A stretch of DNA of 25,211 nucleotides from Branchiostoma floridae. Lineage: Eukaryota; Chordata; Leptocardii; Amphioxiformes; Branchiostomatidae. Each line of letters opens with the position of its first letter. Within the stretch, counting starts at the first letter, position 1. Both the position numbers and the translations under genes were made by a program. This document shows positions 1-7,757 of this stretch, one piece after another. The DNA lies in contig NC_049990.1 of NCBI RefSeq assembly GCF_000003815.2, positions 18,467,305-18,492,515 on the forward strand. Direction: 5' to 3'. The notes beneath the pieces were generated by a model that saw only the letters and a program-made list of their open reading frames with translations, was not told the DNA's origin and searched no databases.

Positions 1-1242
1 GCTTCAACACATTAGAAAGGTTATTTTCTCGCCGTAGTTTACTTACTACTTACCGCCATAGTGTATTTTGGTTTAAGTTGTATTTTGTGGTAAAATGAAT
101 GTAACACTAGTTCACCTTTATCTGCGGGGGAACTCTATCCGTTGCTTGTTTTTAAACATGGTACTTTAGGGATGTCAAGTTGCCATACTGTGGTTTCAAA
201 TTGTAATATTTTCAAATCATGCCGTTTGAAACCGTCGTCCGTCGACCTGATCCCTAAATACCCCGTCTTTAAAACCAACGGATATAGGTTACCCCGCCGA
301 TAAAGGTGAACTAGCTTAACTGTTACGTGTCAAGGTGAGGTATAAATAAAGTTGGTGCTGTAAGTCATAGACACGGCAGTCCAGCTATGTCGTATACGTA
401 GTTTGGCCGCAAATACGTAATTTTGGTTATTACGACGAATTTGAGTTACACCGAACTTAAAGCAACTACTTGGGGAAGTTATGTCGTATTGAAGTCAGCC
501 TGTGTGAACTAATAGTCGTTCGCCCAAGTGCGTCGTGCCTTGTCAAACTTCGTCGTCGTTGCCTGAAGTACGTCGTAGTTGAGTTTTAACCGGTATAGAA
601 ACCTTAAACCGTTTCTTTCACCGTTCTAGAACCTCAGCATAGGCGGTGGTTTCTGTTCTAGAATACTTACAATAAAGGCGATTGTTCTGCGCTATTGTTG
701 TAGAAACACCGAGTCAGGTAAACAGAAACAGTTAGCACTTCCAGAGACGTGTAGTGTAAAAACTGTCTCAGTCATGGAGCGCCAGCTTATGATAGAATCT
801 GTCCAATTCTTTCTGTGGATGATGACTTTCCTCATCGTAAACAGACGATCGCTTATTTCTGGTAAGTTTTCTGCGATTTGGGATAGTATACATACGCTTT
901 TTGACACATTTGCGGTAAGTGAAGAGACACTGAGGTACGTAGTAATACGTTCGAGTGGTTTGTTGTGACTGGTGCCTTTACAACAGCGGCGTCTTGCTCG
1001 AGACATATGTTCATTTTAACTGCCGTTTATACAGATAGACTCTACAAAGATATCTAATGTTAAATGTGGTCTATGACACGATGCGTTAAAGAATTGATTC
1101 CTGGGTGAACTAGTTGCATGAGTAAAGACTTTGTCATAAAATGATCTTTCATGTATACTTCACAAGTGCTTTACGTGTGCCTAACGATTAAACTTCTTGT
1201 AGTGTATGAAGTCATCGTGACTTATAGAAAGTTGTACAGCCT
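1..1242. other. Gene-free segment with inverted dinucleotide bias
   Basis: No convincing coding region, splice structure or RNA gene is visible on either strand as written. By hand count CpG exceeds GpC (about 59 versus 44), and over about 1,080 of these bases GpT+ApC exceeds TpG+CpA (about 177 versus 130). The rest of the window shows the opposite, as expected for DNA with CpG decay. The pattern is what base-wise complementing without reversing would produce. The short open frames here, including about 100 codons on the minus strand at 692-1006, show no family features. An inverted-repeat element sits inside at 107-314. Confidence 0.6.
107..314. mobile_element. MITE-like inverted-repeat element
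   Basis: Imperfect terminal inverted repeats of about 35-38 bp. The left arm begins CTAGTTCACCTTTA (107-120) and the right arm ends TAAAGGTGAACTAG (301-314); matching continues inward to about 144 and 276. The interior is non-coding. Small size and long arms fit a non-autonomous DNA transposon. The inverted repeat would survive a complement-only error, so it does not tell the true orientation of the segment. No clear target-site duplication was identified. Confidence 0.6.
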
Positions 1243-1246
1243 TGTA

Positions 1247-1419
1247 CCCTGGAAGCCAGACTTTTTAGCCAGGATAGGCAGAGAATATCGGCCGGTAGAC
1301 TCTCACCCTGCATGACTCCTCCCCGGAGTGCTTATCTTAGGTCCTCAGGAAAACCTGCCTTGGCTCCCGAACAAATTCCCTACCGGCGCCGGCCCTGGCT
1401 AAAACTCTGGCTTCCAGGG
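1247..1419. mobile_element. MITE-like element with TA flanks
   Basis: Terminal inverted repeats of about 27 bp: the left arm starts CCCTGGAAGCCAGA at 1247, and the right arm (1393-1419) ends TCTGGCTTCCAGGG. TA dinucleotides flank both ends (1245-1246 and 1420-1421), as expected for the TA target duplication of Tc1/mariner-type elements. The 170-bp interior has no coding potential. It lies about 85 bp upstream of the acceptor of the lysine-rich exon, so it is inside or next to that gene's intron. Confidence 0.7.
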
Positions 1420-1490
1420 TAGTACAATGATCTACAGTTACCAAACACGACACAGGGATGTAGCGTGACTCGTTTTCTAAGTGACACGTG

Positions 1491-1503
1491 TTTCTCTCCA
1501 CAG
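1491..1503 (+). promoter_or_regulatory. 3' splice site of the lysine-rich exon
   Basis: A pyrimidine run ending in CACAG (TTTCTCTCCACAG) directly precedes the reading frame of the lysine-rich repeat protein. The frame is open a few codons upstream but has no ATG there, so the exon is taken to start at 1504 and the true start codon lies in an upstream exon not identified here. Confidence 0.6.
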
Positions 1504-3886
1504 CACCGAAGGTAATGAAAAACCTCGTCGTCAAGATCTGTGGTCAGGGTAAGGAGAGCCTTGAAAAGTTGACGAAAGTCTGGGTTCCCAGTGGAGAGAG
1601 CCACGTGCATCTGACCAATGGTCAGGGTCACGAGAAGATGGCCAAATCCGATGTCCCCAGTAAAGAGGGCCACAAGAAGGTGACCAAAGCCACGATCCCC
1701 CGTAAAGAAATCGACAAGAAGCTGATAAATAGCATTCTCTCTCCTGGCAAGTTTGGCAAGAAGCTGGCCGTAGTTAATAACCCACATATGCATGGAGATG
1801 GCCCCAAGAAGCTGTTTAAAGCAAACGTCCCCAGTGAGGACGACAGCGAGAAAGTCCTCAGAGGAGGTTCTAAGGATAAGCTGACAAAGGCCACGGTCTC
1901 CAGACGAGAAGGCCCCCAGAAGCTGCCCAATGATCCCCGTGGAGTGGGTGACGCCGAGAAATCGACTAAGGCCAATGCCCCCTGTGGCCAAGAGAAGCTG
2001 GCCAAAGCCAAGGTCCCCAGCGGAGGGAACCACCAGAAGGTGACCAAAGCCACCAAGAAAGCCATTCTCCCTCCTGGAAAGTTTGGCATTAAGCTGACCA
2101 AAGTTGTTGTCCCACATGGAGATGTCCCCATCAAGCTGGTCAAAGCCAAAGTCCCCATTGAAGACGACAGCGAGAAGCTGGCCGCAGCAAAAGTCCCCAG
2201 AGGTAATGCTCACGATAAGCTGACCAAGGCCACGGTCTCCAGACGAGAAGGGCACCAGAAGCTGACTAATGATCCCCGTGGAGTGGGCGACGCCGAGAGG
2301 TCGACCAAGGCCAATGCCCGTTGCGAAGCTGGCCAAGAGAAGCTGGCCAAAGCCAAGGTCCCCAGCGGAGGGAACCACGACAAGCTGACCACAGCAAAGG
2401 TTCTTAGCGGGGGGAGCCACCAGAAGGTGACCAAAGCCACCAAGAAAGCCATTCTCCCTCCTGGGAAGTTTGGCATTAAGCTGACCAAAGTTGTTGTCCC
2501 ACATGGAGATGTCCCCAAGAAGCTGGTCAAAGTCCCCAGTGGAGACGGCAGTGAGAAGGGCCTCCAGAAGCTGACCCAACATGAGAAGCTGTCCAAAGCT
2601 GACAACCCATANNNNNNNNNNNNNNNNNNNNNNNNNNNNNNNNNNNNNNNNNNNNNNNNNNNNNNNNNNNNNNNNNNNNNNNNNNNNNNNNNNNNNNNNN
2701 NNNNNNNNNNNGGCCAAAGCTGACAACCCCTACAGAGATTTGGCCAAGAAGCTGACCAAAGCTGACAACCCATACGAAGGTTTGGCCAAGAAGCTGGCCA
2801 AAGCTAACGACAACTCATACGGATATTTGGCCAAGAAGCTTGTCAAAGCTTACAACCCATACAGAGATTTGGCCAAGAAGATGGTCAACGCTTACAACGC
2901 ATACGGAGATGGCTCCAAGAAGCTGGCCAAGGCTGACAACCCATACGGAGATGGCCCCAAGAAGCTGGCCAAAGCTGATAACCCATACAGAGATGGTCCC
3001 AAGAAGCTGGCCAAAGCCAAGATCCCCAGTGCAGGGAACCACGACAGCCTGACCACAGCAAAAGTTCCCCAGCGGGGGGAGCCACCAGAAGGCGACCAAA
3101 GCCACCAAGAAAGCCATTCTCCCTCCTGGAAAGTTTGGCATTAAGCTGACCAAAGCTGTTGCTCCACATGGAGATGTCTCCAAGAAGCTGGTCAAAGTCC
3201 CCAGTGGAGACGGCAGTGAGAAGTGCTTCCAGAAGCTGACCAACGTGAAGAAGCTGTCCAAAGCTGACAACCCATGCGGAGGTGGCCCCAAGAACCTGGC
3301 CAAAGCTGACAACCCCTACAGAGATCTGGCCAAGAAGCTGACCAAAGCTGACAACCCATACGAAGGTTTGGCCAAGAAGCTGGTCAAAGCTAACAACAAC
3401 TCATACGGATATTTGGCCAAGAAGCTTGTCAAAGCTTACAACCCATACAGAGATTTGGCCAAGAAGATGGTCAACGCTTACAACGCATACGGAGATGGCT
3501 CCAAGAAGCTGGCCAAAACTGACAACCCATACGGAGATGGCCCCAAGAAGCTGGCCAAAGCTGATATCCCACATGTAGATGGCCCCAAGAAGCTGACCAA
3601 CGCGAAGGTCCCATATGGAGATGGTCAAGAGAAGCTGGCTGAAGCCAAGGTAGCCAGCGCCAAGACCTCTAACGGAGAGAGCCACGAGAAGCTGACCACA
3701 GCAAAGGTCCCCCGTGGTAAGAGCAACCAGAAGAGTCCCGCAGCTGAGAGCAACGGAGACACCAAAGTGAAGGATGTTACCTTCCAGATCCAGACACAGG
3801 ACATGCCATTCCGTATCGGCACGGTTGTCACACCAGGACTGTGTGCACTGAGGCCAGGACTGTTCTCCCTGATGAGGCCTGGTTGA
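1504..3886 (+). CDS. Lysine-rich 14-residue-repeat protein, 3' exon, gapped and frameshifted
   Basis: I do not recognise the family. The exon encodes tandem units of about 14 residues (42 bp). In the first half the consensus is roughly KVPSGxxxxKLTKA; in the second it becomes KKLAKADNPYGDGP. Third-position changes between units (GTC/GTT, GGA/GGG, GAC/GAT, CCC/CCA) keep this frame meaning the same, which supports the plus strand over the equally open antisense frame. The product is very basic, with no signal peptide or membrane segment visible here, and ends with a short non-repeat tail and TGA at 3884-3886. Larger blocks are duplicated within it: period about 339 bp (from 1880 and 2219) and 586 bp (from 2712 and 3298). 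It is broken by a 100-N gap (2612-2711) and an extra C near 3066 that shifts the frame; the next frame then stays open to the stop. Upstream exons are missing. It could be a nuclear or cytoskeletal low-complexity protein, but that is a guess. Confidence 0.6.
2612..2711. other. Assembly gap (100 N)
   Basis: Exactly 100 unresolved bases inside the lysine-rich repeat array. The round number is typical of a gap of unknown true length. The array on each side is made of near-identical units, so the missing part is probably further repeats whose number was not resolved. The reading frame on the two sides cannot be related across the gap. Confidence 0.95.
2712..3566 (+). repeat. 586-bp direct repeat within the repeat-protein exon
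   Basis: The stretch from 2712 to about 2980 recurs at 3298 to about 3566 with few changes. Both start GGCCAAAGCTGACAACCCC and run through the same order of variant 42-bp units (DNPYRDLA, DNPYEGLA, NSYGYLA, YNPYRDLA, YNAYGDGS, DNPYGDGP). The shared order shows duplication of a multi-unit block rather than independent unit-by-unit expansion. Confidence 0.8.
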
Positions 3887-4650
3887 ACTGTTCATGAGAC
3901 TAAAGGTAGTCCGACTTATAACGTTACCATAACATACAACTAGCATTATGTTTTTATGTGGACACGTACGTTACAGATATCAAACTTTATCATACTTGTC
4001 CTAGACTGGTTCATGTACTCGAGTTTTTAAGCATATCCTATTTCTTATTGCATTTTGCTACTTTTTAGTTTTGCTTTTTATTCATTTCATCAACATTATA
4101 TGTATTATCATATGACAACAAGTATATACAGTTTTAATGAAGTACAAAATGTTTACACTGGTACTTTCTATTCATTGATTCCATACCATACATCTATATA
4201 TACTTAGAAATAATATCACTTCGACATGTATTACTTCAGGTGTATATTTTTTCTATTATGTTTTCTATTCATGTTCATTCACCGAAGATGGAGCACGGTT
4301 ATATTTTCATCGCTAAATTGATAAAATTCTAAGATGATGTCCAATTGTAATTTGACAAGCAGCTTGTTATTTGCCATAAACACTTGTGTTATATTTTCCA
4401 AACTTCAAACATTTTTTTCGGACTTAGAATGATGAACCTTACTTTATACATAATGGACTGATGTGATATCAATGCATGAAACCTCTCCAATATGTGTAAA
4501 GCAGTCCCACCTAACATCGTGCTATGCATTTTACGCAACATGTTACAAGGAAATATTGGAATAAATGTTTTCAGAAGTATTTTGTGGTGTTCTAAAATTG
4601 CTATTGTTCTATAAATCAACATACAATACGACTATTGAACTCTTAAGAAA
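3887..4650. other. AT-rich intergenic stretch
   Basis: Downstream of the TGA of the repeat-protein exon the sequence is AT-rich with many stops in all frames. I see no gene, RNA or clear mobile element. The 3' UTR of the upstream gene should lie in the first part, but no convincing AATAAA signal was found close to the stop. Confidence 0.5.
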
Positions 4651-4704
4651 AAAGTAATAGTTGGTAAGTTAGTTATCAAAGTAATAGTTGGTAAGTTAGT
4701 TATT
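4651..4704 (+). repeat. 27-bp direct repeat, two copies
   Basis: AAAGTAATAGTTGGTAAGTT followed by AGTTAT occurs at 4651 and again at 4678, a 27-bp period. It is a short local duplication with no coding role visible. Confidence 0.8.
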
Positions 4705-4739
4705 ATCCACACGTTGAACAGAGTTATAGAAAAACACCA

Positions 4740-5107
4740 ATGAAAGGTCGGTTTTGCATGCGGAAAGCGTTCAGCACCAAGGACAGGTAAGTTAAGCATA
4801 CGGAAAGTGTTCGGCACCAGGAGGGATCTGTTCTGCACATGAAAAGTACCAAGGAGATGTCTGTTTTGCATATGAAAAGTGTTCAGCACAAAGGACAGGT
4901 CTGTTCTGCATATGGGAAGTATTCGGGACGATTTCAGCCATATATGGAAAGTGTTCAGCACCAGGGACAGGTCTGTTCTGCGTATGGGAAGTGTTCAGAA
5001 CGAGTTCAGCTATATATGGAAAGTGTTCAGCACCAGGAACAGGTCTTTTCTGCTAATAGGGAATGTTCAGGACGAGTTCAACCATATATGGAAAGTGTTC
5101 AGCACCA
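4740..5107 (+). repeat. 72-bp minisatellite
   Basis: Tandem units containing TATATGGAAAGTGTTCAGCA are spaced exactly 72 bp apart (4941, 5013, 5085), with more degenerate units to the left. Each unit is itself two related halves, both containing a GGAAAGTGTTCAG-like core and CTGTTCTGC. Because 72 is 24 codons, one frame stays open for about 90 codons on the plus strand and a similar one on the minus strand. There are no splice signals or family features, so I treat these frames as by-products of the repeat. Confidence 0.8.
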
Positions 5108-6540
5108 ATAATAGATCAGTTTAGATAGTTAATGATAATAAGCTGATATAATTGTGATCTCTGAATACACAGCAAAAACATGACACGATGACAGCTTACT
5201 TTTCTCACTTTACTGTGTCTGTTCCAATGGCAAGAAGATAATATCTATTGTCAAAATCAGGATAGGCAACTACTAACAATCCAGCATTCATTTCTTCATA
5301 TCTCTCTTTAGATTTTAGTAATATAACGTATAAAAATAAAATCTCTGAAATGAACACATGTAAAAAACATGACCAAAGCAAAACAATAGATTTTCATTAA
5401 ACTGACATAATAATTAATGTCCTTCTCCTGGAGAACAACAATATAAAGTTGAAACGGTATTGTTATAGTAATCAAAACTACATATGCATATGAAGCGGCT
5501 TCAAAATCAATTGCTTTGTGCAAACAGTCAACAAAATGCACTGCTTTAAGCAGTTCATTACCTAGCAAAGAAATTTCATCTTTATGATCAAATAGCACCA
5601 TTGAAAAGAAAATACAATAGCTTAACAACTATGATGTTTCATATTGCAAAGTCATAACAACATATTTCATTGGTTTAGCATGGAATATTCTTAACATATG
5701 AAGGAAGTGGTGACAGCAACCAATGAAAAACAAGGGGTTGAACATATCCCTGACCACCCCTCTGGACATTCTAGAATGGAATAGTCTTCAGTTCGTAATG
5801 CCACACAACATCTGAGAGAGAAACATTATATTTGGTATAACTTATTATTAATGCTACATGTATCCATATAAGCTTCACTCAACAAATTGATGACATTTAA
5901 AGGAAAAATCCTCTGACAATGTCAATGGTGGCTAGACAATTGTAGAGGGGAAAATTACAAAATTACTAAGATCTCACATTGTAATGCTTCTAACTTTTGT
6001 ATCTCTTTAACAATATCAATATCAATCCTTGTTCCCTTTGATTTCAACTTAATACATTTGAATTTTTGCAATATTGCATATTACTGTTTGTACAGAAATA
6101 ACTTCAAAAATGCAAAGAAAATGCATGAGAAGCTTATGAAGCATGACAATATTTTCTTTATCAGGTTTGTGACGACCCATTCTTTACCTACTGACAATGT
6201 GAATAGGGTCTTGATAACATATCACAAATACACAACTATATCTACCTACTCACCATATTTAGGCATAAAGATGTGTGATTTAGGATATTATACAGGGTTA
6301 CAATTTACTGGGGCAAGTCAAAGTGCAATTTTTCCATAGGTAGATGCGGGCACCAAATTTTTTTCTACTGAAAAATAAAAGGATTTCTTTGCTGCAAGAA
6401 AAAATGCACAGAAATGTGTCATTTAAATTTATGTACTTGCCCCACTTACATATTGTTGAAGGCTAATACCCATACCATATGTTTATCTACATGATAGAGA
6501 ATAGAGATGATGTCAAAATTGAAAAAATCCTTTTTCAAAT
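5108..6540. other. AT-rich intergenic stretch, nothing recognised
   Basis: Low GC, strongly CpG-depleted sequence. Open frames of about 90-106 codons (6058-6339 plus, 5308-5628 minus) have AT-driven composition and no conserved motif. I see no RNA gene or well-defined repeat. Confidence 0.5.
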
Positions 6541-6548
6541 AGTTTTTA

Positions 6549-6750
6549 AACTATTTGATTTGATTTGATTTATTGAAATTGCAAACAATACAATACACGT
6601 GGGACACAGGCAGCGATATGCTGGTGTCGTGGCCCACACATGAATACATACATACATATCAATTGGTACAATTATTAAAATACAATCATTGCATACAATT
6701 TAAAATTACAATACATCTATAAATCTGGGTATCAATCAGTCAGTCCAGTT
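6549..6750 (-). mobile_element. Probable 3' end of a non-LTR retroelement
   Basis: Read on the minus strand the segment ends in TTCAATAAATCAAATCAAAT, a polyadenylation-like AATAAA followed by a short (ATCAA)n tail. Many LINE or SINE 3' ends look like this. The body upstream of the tail has no open frame. It is probably a 5'-truncated copy; the family is not identified. Confidence 0.4.
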
Positions 6751-6765
6751 TGCCAAGGATTTTTA

Positions 6766-6930
6766 AAACTTAAAAGTTCGCTTTCGCGATAGCGGGAAAA
6801 GGGAGTGTTCGCGGAGGTTTTAAGTTCGCGGTAGCGCCATTGACTGCAGTCTCATTCTAGAATGGAAAAATGTTCGCGGTAGTTTTAATTTCGTGGTGAA
6901 GTGGTCACCGCTAAAACCGCTAACATACAA
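6766..6930. repeat. TTCGCGG-type interspersed repeat, left copy
   Basis: Contains several copies of a GTTCGCGG(A/T)(G/A)GTTTTAA core (about 6812-6835 and 6871-6893) and inverted forms such as ACCGCTAAAACCGCTAAC near 6907. The same core and its complement appear at 18050-18210. The two copies sit 0.1-0.6 kb outside the left edge of the two duplicated units. It is probably an old inverted-repeat transposon; no open frame is present. Confidence 0.55.
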
Positions 6931-7024
6931 CCACCCCAAACATTTCTGAATTTACCAATTAAACCATCACATTAGCATATTATGAAAATCTAATGTAGAA
7001 ATGATTGCTGCACTTATCATACCT

Positions 7025-7300
7025 GTATGGAGTCACCAACTTTGAAGAGTCGCATTCGGACTCACACAGATGAGAAACCGTTCAAGTGCGAGGCATGCAG
7101 TTCAGTGAGCGGCATCATCTGAAGCAATGCGGACTCACGTTGCACACTAGTGAGAAACCGTACAGGTGTGAGGAGTGTAGCGAGCAGTTTAATGCGCGCT
7201 GTCAGACCTAAAGAATCACGTGCGCACTCACACTGGTGAAAAGCCGTACATGTGCGTGGCGTGTTGTCCAATCTGAAGAGACACAGAAAAGAAAACGAGC
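7025..7300 (+). pseudogene. C2H2 zinc-finger array remnant
   Basis: Three inter-finger linkers are readable: HTDEKPF (7063-7083), HTSEKPY (7143-7163) and HTGEKPY (7229-7249), with CEAC, CEEC and SEQF finger fragments and a HLK helix segment between them. The three linkers lie in three different reading frames, and TAA and TGA stops interrupt the fingers, so this is a decayed gene or retrocopy. Intact members of this family bind DNA in the nucleus. There is no counterpart in front of the second duplicated unit. Confidence 0.8.
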
Positions 7301-7757
7301 ATGTTATAATATCAAGATATTATTATTATTAACTTTCATAAGCTTCTGGGCGAACCAGGACTGCTGGCACGAAGAATTCTCAACTTTATTGTCAAGTAAT
7401 GCGTTTTCATACACAGCTTCGACAGTCTGGATTAGACCCTCATCCAAATCGAACTCTCTCATGTTGTGTTCCAGAACACCGAAGTACGTAAACTGACCGG
7501 AAATAACCTCACAATCAGTTGTTCCAGGTAGCAACTGGTTTGTTGTTGTTTACCAGTTACAATCCGTCAGCGAGAGAAGCAAGACGTGTTGTTTCTTTTC
7601 CCCCTGTGTTTCTTGAGACAACTTGTGCGATATTTTGGCAAGGAGTTGCCAGCGAAGAGTTGGGTTTTCCGTGAGAAGCCCTAGTATTTCAGTATATTTG
7701 TCAAGACGTGAGAGTCTTGAACTTACGTTTGTGTATCGAAGTGCCGTGAGTGGAATA

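Noticed and set aside
692-1006. Minus-strand frame of 104 codons near the left edge
   Set aside because: It has no motif or splice support and lies in the segment whose base composition suggests a complement-only error.
1380-2726. Long minus-strand open frame opposite the lysine-rich exon (about 448 codons)
   Set aside because: In a repeat with a codon-multiple period, a frame open in one unit is open in all. Unit-to-unit changes fall mainly at third positions of the plus-strand frame, and the acceptor and stop fit the plus strand.
7236-7534. Open frames of 76-86 codons between the zinc-finger relic and gene A
   Set aside because: They cross the duplication boundary, differ between the units and show no motif.
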